Below, piece by piece: positions 23,660 to 37,300 of a stretch of DNA of 64,000 nt. The notes under the pieces were generated by a model. That model was not told the origin of the DNA, made no database searches, and worked only from the letters and a program-made list of their open reading frames with translations. Where the stretch lies: NCBI RefSeq assembly GCF_963676685.1, contig NC_092344.1:98424749-98488748 (forward strand). Reading direction: 5' to 3'. The position numbers were made by a program, and so were the translations under genes. The stretch's first letter is position 1. Every line of letters begins with the position of its first letter. The stretch is from Mytilus edulis (taxonomy: Eukaryota > Mollusca > Bivalvia > Mytilida > Mytilidae).

Positions 23660-24200
23660 AAACAAGTCTTATATCTTCACGTAAATCTAAAAATTGACAA
23701 TGAGGGTCGGTAGAGAAAAAAATCTAACCACATAAAAAGATGATTGCAGCTTCCACAAATCTGAACTTTCCATTTCCATGTAAAGACATTCCAGCAGCAC
23801 CTGCATATGGAGTACGTTTCACAGTTGATACGATATCCCAGAGTTGCAAGGAAGCTATTAAAGAGTTTCAAGTGGTGCAGTTGAATCATCCGCTCGTTAA
23901 TTTTACTAACGCAATCCCAAGTATGGAAGATCTGTTTTACAAATTACCACAACGACTCGACATTAGCAACAGGACGAGTTCTAAATGTGCAGTAGGAACG
24001 GAGCTGCTTGCTCTTTCATAGCACCTGTGATCACTTCCAAATTGTGCTCAGTCTTTGTAGTTTTCTATATTTACTTTTGTGAACTGTTGTTTGACGTTTC
24101 GTCAGGGTTTGTTTTTCATGGCGTTGCCTGTTTGTTTTTACTTGTAAGTTTGATATCTTTGGTATCTTTTGTCTTCCTTTAAAGTTTCACTCATATCTTA
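23660..24200 (+). pseudogene. Penelope-type reverse transcriptase C-terminal remnant
   Basis: Translation gives LNFPFPCKDIPAAPAYGV, matching the conserved NFPF...IPAAPAYGVYIS block seen at 43333-43794 and 48118-48333. The downstream reading is diverged and ends in repeat 3' sequence ('gtttgacgtttcgtcag'). Decayed and 5' truncated. Confidence 0.55.
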
Positions 24201-24819
24201 CTATTGTAATAAGTTAAAGTGTGTTACGTGATTGATATTGTAAAGGGTAGAAAATTTCCAGTTAGCTGTTCAACCAGCTGGTGTTCCGTTCCCATTGTTA
24301 TGTTTATTGGATGGCGGGGAATGAATAACTAGTAAACACGTCACCGTTGTACGGTACTAAATTGTAGAATAACATTATTAATCCTTTTTTGCGATAATGA
24401 ATATACGAATGCCAATCATATATAAAATTTTATTATAATTTATTTTTTAATCACAGTACGGTAATACTGTGCGGCGACTCATTATTCGGAGCGTTCATGT
24501 TCCTAAAATTCAAAAGTTGCCAATCTTTGATCAATGGCAAAAATGTATATATATGTCGAGATTGACTTTGTGGACAATGGTAAAGGATATCAAAAACGAA
24601 ACATTTTTAGAATTTCAATAAACAAACTTAAAAATGTATCTATTTTCTTGGGCTTTTGTGACTACTTTAATCTGTACTTTGGGTAAACATTGGAATATTT
24701 GGGCTAAGGAAAAACGTATATATATTTTAAAGTAAAGAAAACGCAGGTTTGTCTTCCGTATAAGTTATATTTGTTAGTCACTTCTTACATATAATGGTAT
24801 ACAATAAGGATTATTGATA

Positions 24820-25090
24820 TGATTTCCGATGAGACAACTATCCATTATGGGCCCAAAATGACGTAGTTTTAAACAACTATAGGCTGGCAACGAACAAAGC
24901 TCACTGCCCCATGCCGTAAAGTCAGCTTTGAAAACCCGTAATATGACAAAATGTGAAGAAATTTAAACGAAAAATCTAACGGTCTGATTTATAACAAAAC
25001 AATAAACAAAAGAAAATATGACATACTGAATAATCCAGAAATAGACCCGAGAACAGTTACAGAGATCTCAAGAGTGTGTACAGTGGAATA
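24820..25090 (+). repeat. Mytilus-type dispersed repeat
   Basis: Contains 'gatgagacaactatccatta', 'aacgaacaaagctcac', 'ccgtaaagtcagctttgaa' and 'ataaacaaaagaaaatatga'. It lies about 300 bp beyond the fucosidase A stop codon and is noncoding. Confidence 0.6.
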
Positions 25091-25382
25091 GTTTGTGTTG
25101 CTCTTATCTAATGACATATTTTGTTTGTTTGTATTATTGGAAATCTGTTTTTGTTTGCATTCATTTAAAATATTTGAGAGTTAAAAGCATTGCCTACATG
25201 TAATAATTGAAGCTACTAGAAAAACTATTCTTTAATTTGAAAAGCAATAGCTGACATGGTAAACATATATTCGTTAGTGGAACATACAATATCAAACAGT
25301 CTTTACATCTATTAGTTAAGTATGAAACAGTTGGTCGAACATTCAAACCAACATACATTATTATTCAAACAAAAGTAAACTA

Positions 25383-28300
25383 TCAAGCGTTTTGCAAACC
25401 TTCTAATCTAAAGACCCATGCCCAATGACATGGCATTTTGTTATACGGTATATACGGAAGAGTTATATTGATTCCTCCTTGTGGCGGGGATGTCCACTCA
25501 AGTTGACCTTCTGTTCCGAGGAAATATACAAATGTCTGGCCTTGGACAGGAATTGGAGACTGGAGATATAAATATTTGTCTGGCCAATTTAGAGTTATAG
25601 CATAAACGGCTTTGTTGGTCTTAATTTGCTGTTCAGTATACCTGTTAATAATACAATGACGCTGTTAAATATACATGAATAATATAACAATCATATCAGT
25701 TGGTCTCTATTGGATAGCTGCATCATTGGTAATCATACCACATGTTATTACTTTGATATGAAAAGGTGTTTTATAATTAAACGACAACTTCCTATATATG
25801 TTTCACTCAAGGAATCAGTTTGAAATAAGAGGGTTTATTTGTGACAGTGAATATTTAAGTGTCTTGCATGCAATTAGACATCTTATGTTTCTTTCAGACA
25901 TTGACTCTTGTCTTGCCTAAATTATGCATTAGGCCCTAATGTCTAAGTACTTAACAGAATAATGTTCCTACATGGATCCTTAATACATTTATGTATATAA
26001 CAATTTCGGAAAACTCCGAAACCGACATATCATGTATCCTTAAAATAAAAAGATGATTTCATTGGTAATGAAGAAATTCCTTTTTCCCAAATCTACAAAT
26101 ACATTGTTTTGATAAATATAACTTACCAAATTCGAGGAGTGAAGGTATCATTTTGATGTGTCCATGGGTGTGATCCGTGTATGGCCTCAGAATTGACCTG
26201 CAGCCAACTACCCATTTGTTTCAATCTTTCTTGGAACAGTGGCTGTATAGTACCATCGTATGATGGAGCTACATTAATTAAGATATTGCCACCACAACTA
26301 AAACAAACAAAAGTGTACTCAATTCGTATGATGGAGCTTCATTAATTAAGATGTTGCCACCACAACTAAAACAAACAAAAGTGTACTCAATTCGTATGAT
26401 GGAGCTACATTAACTAAGATATTGCCACCACAACTAAAACAAACAAAAGTGTACTCAATTCGTATGATGGAGCTACATTAATTAAGATATTGCCACCACA
26501 ACTAAAACAAACAAAAGTGTACTCAATTCGTATGATGGAGCTACATTAATTAAGATATTGCCACCACAACTAAAACAAACAAAAGTGTACTCAATTCGTA
26601 TGATGGAGCTTCATTAATTAAGATATTGCCACCACAACTAAAACAAACAAAAGTGTACTCAATTCGTATGATGGAGCTTCATTAATTAAGATGTTGCCAC
26701 CACAACTAAAACAAACAAAAGTGTACTCAATTCGTATGATGGAGCTACATTAACTAAGATATTGCCACCACAACTAAAACAAACAAAAGTGTACTCAATT
26801 CGTATGATGGAGCTACATTAATTAAGATATTGCCACCACAACTAAAACAAACAAAAGTGTACTCAATTCGTATGATGGAGCTACATTAATTAAGATATTG
26901 CCACCACAACTAAAACAAACAAAAGTGTACTCAATTCGTATGATGGAGCTTCATTAATTAAGATGTTGCCACCACAACTAAAACAAACAAAAGTGTACTC
27001 AATTCGTATGATGGAGCTACATTAATTAAGATATTGCCACCACAACTAAAACAAACAAAAGTGTACTCAATTCGTATGATGGAGCTACATTAATTAAGAT
27101 ATTGCCACCACAACTAAAACAAACAAAAGTGTACTCAACTCGTATGATGGAGCTACATTAATTAAGATATTGCCACCACAACTAAAACAAACAAAAGTGT
27201 ACTCAATTCGTATGATGGAGCTACATTAATTAAGATATTGCCACCACAACTAAAACAAACAAAAGTGTAATCAATGCGAGCAAATAAATTTTTGTTTCGA
27301 TTTATGTTGAAAAGAAGCGATATTTTTAATAAAAAAATCAGGTTTTATTAAAATGTTTGATCTATTCAACTATGTTCCTTATTTGAAAATAGTCCTGACT
27401 ATTTGATATTGTGCAAATAAGAAAATAAAGCTTAAGAATCTATATCTTTTTAAGTTGGACCAAGAACATTGATGAACTCTTGGAAATTTATTTCAATAGC
27501 AGCTATTATGATAAGAACAACTTTTTATTGAAAACATACACACCTTATGGTTGAAACAATGGAAGCAATGAGTTCTTCTATAGTGAGGAATTCGTCTAAC
27601 TTTGCATTCCTTCGAAATCCCCAAGACACTTTATCAATGGTCATGGCATTCTCCCACTTCTTTTTCTGAAGTTTTCCTATATTAAAACATTTAAATTCAT
27701 ACTTCTTTTATTGATTTGCCTACTTGGTATTGTCTTATTGGTGTACTGCTTCGAAATATAACTACTTGTCATAACGTTACTTGAAGGAATTCAACAAATC
27801 TTTCTCATTGATATCTTTATGATAAAACACCAGACAGAAAGGTGTATCATAGTCATATGATGTTTCAGTATTGATCTTTGATTGGTTTATTGAAGTGAAA
27901 GAAAAAGCTGCTTCAAATTGACTTAACTTCTATTGATTTACATTGTAATAAAACAAATCAAATCATTTGACAAGTATATCTAAATGTGACATTAGCTAAA
28001 ACAATTAAAATAATAAGATATGATATTTTTGGTTCAGCCATTAACGAAAGTGAAATAGTGAAATAATAATTCGCTTTGAGCAGCCAGTTTGGTTCAATTT
28101 TGTCAAAATAAGATAACAAATATCGATGATGAATTTTTCACTTGCAAGTGAATAATAAGACAAATTCAATCCGTATTCATGTCACCTTCAGTCTTACCAC
28201 TTATCTAGAGATGGATTACGCACAAATTAGGCGTGTTCAGTTATTAAAGGGAAATGGGTGTAAACATTGAAAGTGAAACAAGGGTAAACCATTCGATTGA

Positions 28301-31300
28301 CTGATTCGGCCCACTACACTTTTAACACTCAATCATTAAATATGAAAGCTCACAGAGTTGAACAGGATAACAACTTCATCTACTAGTATTCCAAAGCTTT
28401 CACTTTCTGTATTAGATTCATGGTTAACTTTCTGTTTTAACAGAACATAATCTTGAGGACTCATTGTTTTGTGTCGTAACGATTCCTGCCTGTTAAATAT
28501 ACTACCTGGATTAAACCTATCTGAACAGGTCAGAAAACCGCCATGTTTACACATTGTATCCGTACCCCACCTGTCGTTAGTAACAATTTCATCTCTAACT
28601 GGACTTTAAATGGAAAAAAAGAAATGATTGGTTAATAGACAGTTGTATAAGTATTAGAGAAAAACTACTTAGTCATTTTTAGTGGAAACTAATATAAATA
28701 GTTGATATTATTGCATAATATAATCCGGCATTGTGATATATCGACATGGTAAATCGTTAGCATATAGGGTAACGCTCAGCATTGGGACATGTCACTCTAT
28801 CCAAACACATTATTCTGACTGTAACCAGACTTAAGCTTTGAATGCTGTCGGTAATGCAGGGCTTTCTGTGGTTAAATTCAGTCGGGAAAGAAGACAGAAA
28901 TAGATATTCTAATTAGAAAGGAATATAAAGAAAAAAGCAGTCAAATAATGTACATCAATTTTATATTTGAAAAATTAAAACATAACTTGATATATATTGC
29001 TATATAAGTATATGTTTTCTCCATCCTGCAGATAGTGTTTATTTTGGCATTGTACAATGTCATGAGTGTCTCATGCTGTTTATGGCGTCTGTAAACTAAA
29101 CCCGATGGATATGTTCTGAGTGACATTTTAGTTTGAGAGAGTATGATTTATTCATTAGTTGTAATTGGCTTTGAACTAGCTTGGGTAAATCCCTTAACTG
29201 TGAATGCTCTTAGAATTAATTGAATAACAGTGTGGTCGACAGTAAAACGTTTGTAGGTTGTAACTTGTTTGTCAACGGCTATGATTTTATGCTCACCCAG
29301 TCTGTCAGAGGCCTTCCAGTGGGGATTGAAATATTCACTTGTTACACATTCCGATACATAAAATGAAACTTTCTTTTTACAAAGCTTGAAAGGAATTTGT
29401 TTTAAATATTTATTATAATCATCACATACAACCGTGTCATTTATAAGAATAATAATGTTCAGAGATGATATTATTTAATAATAATAAAAAAAAAATGGTT
29501 TATCCATTGTAAAAAAAACTATTAAGTTGATGGGGTTAATTCACAAAATATCTAATTGATTAAGAGCACAACTACTTCTACGGTGTGATCATTTAAGAAT
29601 TGCCTACTATTTATTCAATGCGTATACATGTGGGTTTTGTTTGTGAAGAGTTCTGGATAATTAAAAAATCATTTGATTTCTTTGTTTAATACCATAAAAC
29701 GATTCATTCTTTCAGATATTTGTCACTTTGCCTTATCTTCAAGTCCAACACAATTTCTCACGTTTCTTACAAAACTTATATTCTTGTGATGTATTCGTTT
29801 GTTGAAAAAAAAAATGTATAAATATAGATAGATATAGGAAGATGTGGTATGAGTGCCAATGAGACAACTCTCCTCCCAAGTAATAATTCATAAAAGTAAA
29901 CCATTATAGGTCAAGGTACGACCTGCAACACGGAGCCTTGGCTCACACCGAACAGCAAGTTAAAGAGGGCCCCAAAACTACTAGTGTAAAACCATTCAAA
30001 CGGGAAAACAAACGAGAAACGAAAAACACATATGAACTACATAAACAGACGACATCATGCATTGTAACTTTTAAAGCCAATTAAGTAAAAAAAATAATCT
30101 GAAAGAACGTGCGATATCATATTAGGAAAATTGATGGTCAAACCATAACAAAAAATCAAGTAAAGAATTTGTAAGTATTCAACCTTTATAGCTTGCTGTT
30201 CGGTGTGAGCCAAGACTCCGTGTTGAAGGCCATTTTTATTTATTTTCAAATTACAAAGGTTATTCCTGATTAGTATTTTTAATTATTTTATTTAGGCGTT
30301 TAAAATCTTTGGTGACCTCACAGTTTAAATTTCTATGATAAGTACGTCGTGAGCAGTGGGCATTACAGACGAACGTTCACCTAATTTTCCCCAGTCAATG
30401 AATGGCCATAGCTACACTGTTATGAATTTCATTCTATTTCGTGGCGTTTTTCTACTGTTTTTGTTATCATTGTTATTATATCTTGTACTGTCCTGTTGAG
30501 TTAATTATAAGCCAGTTGCAACTGATTTCCATAGTTTGTTCTGTTATGCTGTATTACATCTGTATCAGGTTAGGGAAGGATTGAGCGCTCACCAATAAGT
30601 TTAACCTACTCTTATTCTGAATATGCCATTTACAAGTCATTAGTCCGTAGTATAGTAGTTGTAGTTCATGTCTGTCATATTTGTTTTCGTAAATTGTTTT
30701 ATTTATAAATTAGGTCGTTAGTTTTCTCGTTTGGATTGTGTCATATTTTTCATGCCGTGGCCTTTTATACTCAACTATACGTACGGTATGGTTTTTCTTT
30801 CATTGTAAGAGCAACACGGTTGCCTATACTAGTAATTGTTTACAACAACTTCCTATTAATTAACCCTGGAAACATAATGCCCATAAATGGGGCATAAAAG
30901 GCCAAGTTTATAAATATAAACATATCAATCTAATGCTATTACAGTGTACATTAGTAACATTTTAGAATAAGTCTTTTTAAAGTTAATTAATGGCTTATAA
31001 GAAAACTGTAGCATAAGCAATGCAAACCCCACCAAAAGCTAAGGGTTGGACTTAAGTTCTCCTGGAGCGAAATCTGTTAATCAAACAAGTAGAAATTCGA
31101 AGATTATTATAATATATCACTGTATGTTATGAATTGACCAATTCAAAAATTAAATTTTCGTTGTAAATTACAATAGTCTTTGGAATTAATACTCTGTGTT
31201 GCTTCAATCACCTCTTATAAGTGGCAACTGCATGAAAATGCAATTATCACTTGAAAAATCTGTGGTGTTTAAAACGCTTATCTGTAAATATACATGTACC

Positions 31301-34300
31301 TGTAGTTATACAACCAAGCCAAAAATTCTGTAGAATTCCAATATGAGGACGGCGCTGGACTTCCATCAGACCATATTAGATCAGGTTTGTAATTATTAAC
31401 TAACTCATAAAGTTCAGGCATAGTTTTAGTCTAAAAATTGAGGAAATAAAAAGTAAAATCACAAAAATACTCCAAGGAAAATTTAAAAAGAAAAGTCGCT
31501 TATCAAATAGCAAAATCAAAAGCGGAAACACACCAAACGAATTGATAACAAAAATCTATTTTTGTCAAAATAAAATATGTCATGTACCTAGTAATAAATT
31601 ACCGTTAACATTTTCTATTGTTATATAACAGAATTTTTATAGATGGTTATTGTTTTTACTCCTACATGTATATTTGCACACAGCTATAAACATATGGGGA
31701 ATATTTATGTCAACGATTGACAGTGCTCGTATAATGCTTTCATGGTGACGAAGGTGTGCATCGTGTTTTTTGTTGACAAATTTCAATTCATTGCCAGTCG
31801 TGAATTTAAATACTAGTAAAGCATTTTGAACTTTGTGCGTCCGAAGAGCTTGTCTGGATTTACGATTATCGGGAACTCTCAAACCTAACCATTTGAAAGC
31901 CAGTTGGTGTAAATACATATATATGTTTATATGATCCGTTCATCCTATACTGACTCTTAAAATTCAAGAGTCTATCTAAAAAATGAGGGTACTTTTTCTA
32001 AAAATGAGGGTACTTTTTATAAGGCCTTCCAAATACCGTTTCGATCCCTAACATCACTGAAGAGACATTTATTGTCGAAATCCGGATCTGGTGTACTAAA
32101 AAAATATTGACACCGTATGTTTGTGGCATAACATCGTGGCCACAAGTTAATGTTTATCTATTTAGTATTAAATTTATATTAAGATCCATTTTGTTACATC
32201 TTGTGATCAATTTTATTTGGCAATCGCCAATGGCAGTCAGAAGGGTTAAAGAACATCAGTTGTTCGACCTGTTAGTCAAAATGCGTTTTGCTTAAATATA
32301 CTTTTTCACTTTTTTAGTCTTTTGGAAAATATTGTTTGTGCTGTTTTTAGACCCGTCTACAACGAAATTTGTTTTATTATATACTTAGTAGTAAATACAG
32401 ATAAATTGTATGTGTAATACAATCATTGGCAAGCGTGCTGTATCAGCCACCCGTGATGATATCGATATCAGCACGGTTGCAAAAGCTTTATCACACCTTT
32501 AATCTGTATGACGTCACGTCATCGATTGCAGTCACTGTTGCAAAGGCTTTCAAATCCCTAATCTGTAAAACGTCATGTCAAACCTATAATCTGTATGACG
32601 TCATGTTACATAAAAACATCTACTTGAGGTATATGTATATATAATAAAGTGTATATAATATGGCTTGAGCTCTTGGGATTATATTGGTGTCTCGGGTTGA
32701 TACGGATGCGATATTGAAAAAGCCATATGATATTCTCTATTTACATGCACACGTATAAAAATTGCGGTTTTTATCCAACGCAATCAAAGGTTTGAACGTA
32801 GTTTTCAATTAAGACTCGTTTATATATAGATATATATATACAACTCTTCTTAATATCAACCCAACAATGTTAGATCTGTATAAATTTGCTTTCGCAAATT
32901 TTTTGTTCTTCCCTCGCCGGGATTCGAACCCATGCTACTGAGATATCGTGACACCAAATCGCCTGCACTGTAGCCGTTCCGCTGGACCACACGACCACCA
33001 GGGCTTCAAAATGAAGCATTCGGTGGCCGTGTGTTACCTTTCCACGTCAGTTTTAATCTAGCGTCGTACTACAGTACATGATATATATATGTTCCAGACC
33101 ATATGAGTATTTGGACCGTACGCGTACGGTCCGGACCGTATACGTATACTCATACGGTCCGACCATACGCGTACGGTCCAGTACGATCTGACAATACATG
33201 TTATTTGATCATATGGGTTAAATTGAAACAATCTTTATTTTCAGTTTTACAAATTGTTATTGATAATTTGTTACAATTAGATAGATAAAATGAACAAACG
33301 AACTATTGAAATTAGGTATTTGTTTAATTGTATATATGTTTACTTCCGATATCTTCAATTTCAGCGTTCATAATACAATTAATGTACTACTGATCGACAT
33401 GCTTAATACAAGAGATTAGCATATTTAATTAGCGTGAATTAAAAACAAGTTAGAATATAAAGTTTTAGTTTGAAATACAATTGAACTTTTTTATATTAAT
33501 GAGATAGTTAAGTTATGTTGATCTGCTATATGCATTTGTATCTAATAAACTTGACCAACTTTTTAATAATAGTCAGACCGTACGCGTACGGTACGACCGT
33601 ATGAGTATTTTGAAAAAGTACGCAAACGGTCCAGACCGTACGCGTACGGTCCAAATACTCATACGGTATGGAACATATATAAGGCATGGAGATGTTTTTA
33701 TTACAGATCAGCTAAATTATCTATAGTAAAGGATCCTACAAATTAATGTAAGATACATTGCGTAACATTACGTCCATACATTTGAAACAATTCCATTAAA
33801 ACACTCAATGTTTTATCTATGTATATATATAATTTTAAAACCAAAATGTGATCGCAATCGAAATGAGATGAACATGAATATAAAAGGATAGTTTACTTAC
33901 TGTGACAAATTCTTGCGTCGTAAAATTATTTGCCTTATCCTGCAGAAACAGTGGATTGAACCATTCAAACAAAGAATGGTAAAGTCCAACTCTGAGGTCT
34001 TTTTTACGTAGTGATGTAACAAGTTCTCCTAAAAAAGTATACGATACTTTTAAACATCAAAGCATAGAAATGTCTTATATTCACGCTTTGCGGGTCTGGT
34101 GTTTAAAATTTTAATCCTGGTACCTCACGGTGTATATTCAGAACGCTTTGATAACTATTTACACCACTGGGTCGATGTCACTGCTAGTGAACGTTTCGTC
34201 CCCGAGGCTCTCACCAGTCCAGGCAGAAGTCAGCACTTCGGTGTTGACATGAATATCAATTATATGGTCATTTTAATAAATTTCCTAGTCAGCACTTCGG

Positions 34301-37300
34301 TGTTGACATGAATATCAATTATATGGTCATTTTAATAAATTTCCTGTTGACAAAACTATAAATTTTCTCGAAAAACTAAGGATTTTCTTATCCCAGGAAT
34401 AGATTACCTTAGCCGTATTTGGCACAACTTTTTGGAATTTCGGGTCCTCATTGCTCTTTAACTTTGTACTTGTTTGGCTTTATAACTATTTTTATCTGAG
34501 CCGTCACTGATGAGTCTCAGACAAAACGCGCGTCTGGCGTATTAAATTATAATCCTGGTACCTTTGATAACTATTTGGCAATATGAACCAAAATTAAATT
34601 CGCATTAAAGGAACAAAAGGTGTTTGATTTCATTTTTTCCTTAGATTTGTTTTGTTCAAAAGATTTATTAATAAGAGGTACTGTTATATATGTTTGTATC
34701 GTAAAGAATAGCAAATAGGTATAGGAAGATGTGGTATGAGTGCCAATGAGACAACTCTCCGTCCAAATAACAATTTATAAAAGTAAACAATTATAGGTCA
34801 AGGTACAGCCTTCAACACGGAGCCTTGGTTCACATCGAATAACAAGCTATAAAGGGCCCCAACATGTAAAAACCATTCAAACGGGAAAACCAACGGTCCG
34901 TTTCTTGGTATAAGATACTAAAAGAAGTATAAAAACTTGACGCAGTTTGTTTCAATCTTCAAAGCCAAACAAAAAATCTATAAGTATGTGTATTAAATTA
35001 TCTATATATTTTAATATTTTGTTTCGATATTTTAATTCCAAAAAATGAAAGATAATGGTGTATAATGATATACAGTTTATATTTCAATGATAGTCATGTT
35101 CCATATTACCTGCGTCAAGGGTGTAAACTATTCTTGAGAACATTCAAATCAATTAATTTTACTTTAACGGCCTATAATTTTATGAACAGAAAAAAAATTA
35201 AAAAATATTGAATTAAAAAAAAACAATTGGTCATTTCTCGCTTATTTAAAATACTTTTTGTCATATGCAAGTTTTTTTTTTTGTAAATCATAAACTAACG
35301 TACCTACGATATCCCTTTTTGGACCGACTGCCATAGAATTCCAGTTAAACGAGTGGTTAGAAGGCCACATTGTAAAACCTTCATGATGTTTAGTCGTAAA
35401 TACCACATACCTGCAAATACAAACACAAAATATCGTTTATAACTATATATCTGTATTACAAAAGTCTATATAAACTATAGGCATAACATGAAAGTATTTT
35501 CCACAAAAGGTCTTTATGTAGACATAATTCAGTAATGACCAACTAAAGTATAATGACGCAAGAATTTTTCTCTTAATTTGTCTACAAACAAGAGTGCACA
35601 CGCTGAAATGTCTCGCCTTCTTTACTAATCATTGATATTATGTTGATAGTCCTAAATATAAAACTTAATTACAACTGTCACATAAACTTAACATTAACCA
35701 AAACAAGAGTGCACACACTGAAATGTCTCGCCTTCTTTACTAATCATTGATATTATGTTGATAGTCCTAAGTATAAAGCTTTATTACAACTGTCACATAA
35801 ACTTAACATTAACCAAGATAGCTAAACAAAGACCAATGAACCATAAAAATGAGGTCAAGGTCAGATGACATCTGCCCGCTAGACATGTACACCTTACAAT
35901 CATTCCATACAACAAATATAGTAGACCTATTGCATAAAGTATGAGAAAAACAGACCAAAACACAAAAACTTAACTATAACCACTGAACCATGAAAATGAG
36001 GTCAAGGTCAGATGACACCTGCCAGTTGGACATGTACACCTTCCAGTCCTTCCATACACCAAATATACAAGCCCTATTGCTTATAGTATCTGAGATATGG
36101 ACTTGACCACCAAAACTTAACCTTGTTCACTGATCCATGAAATGAGGTCGAGGTCAAGTGAAAACTGTCTGACGGGCATGAGGACCTTGCAAGGTACACA
36201 TATACCAAATATAGTTATCCTATTACTTATAATAAGAGAGAATTCAACATTACAAAAATTCTGAACTTTTTTTTCAAGTGGTCACTGAACCATGAAAATG
36301 AGGTCAAGGACATTGGACATGTGACTGACGGAAACTTCGTAACATGAGGCATCTATATACAAAGTATGAAGCATCCAGGTCTTTCACCTTCTAAAATATA
36401 AACCTTTTAAGAAGTTAGCTAACACCGCCGCCGTAGCCGCCGCCACCGCCGGATCACTATCCCTATGTCGAGCTTTCTGCAACAAAAGTTGCAGGCTCGA
36501 CAAAAACTAAACATTGGCCAATGAACCATGAAAATGAGGTCAAGGTCAGATGAACCATGCCAGACAGGCATGTACAGCTAACCATTCTTCCATACAACAA
36601 ATATAAAAAAAAACCTGCGCGACTGACATACAGATCATAAATTATTTCCATACACCAAATATAGTATTAAAAAAAAAGCAAAACTCAAAAACTTTTACCA
36701 CTGAACCATGAAAATGAGATCAAGGTCAGATGACAGCTGCCAGTTGGACATATTCACCTTACAGTCCTCCCATACACCGAATATACAAGAGCTATTGCTT
36801 ATACTATCTGAGATAAGGACTTGGCCACCAAAACTTAACCTTGTTCACTGAACCATAAAATGAGGTCGAGGTCAAATGAAAACTGTCTGACTTGCATGAG
36901 GACCTTGAAAGGTACGCACATACGAAATATAGTTATCCTATTACTTATAACAAGAGAATTTAACATTACAAAAAATCTTAAGTATTTTTTCAAGTAGTCA
37001 CTAAACCATGAAAATGAGGCCAAGGACATTGGACATGCGACTGACGGAAACTTCGTAACATGAGGCATCCATATACAAAGTATGAAGCATCCAGGTCTTC
37101 CAACTTCTAAAATATAAAGCTTTTAATTAATAGCTGCCGCCGCCGCCACCGCCGGATCACGATCCCTATGTCGAGCTATCTGAGTCAAAAGTCGCAGGCT
37201 CGAAAAAAACTGGTCACCATTGATCATATAAAATCTTACCCAAGACACAAATCAATTTAGATATAACATTTAAAATTATTTTCCTTCCGCCTTTATTGAT

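Noticed and set aside
26257..27276. Possible CRISPR-like array
   Set aside because: Units are contiguous, nearly identical and lack variable spacers; they derive from an exon boundary in a eukaryotic gene.
32905..33000. Functional tRNA gene
   Set aside because: Boxes A and B are present, but the head is followed by a non-tRNA body and AT tail, and stems were not convincing, so it is a SINE.
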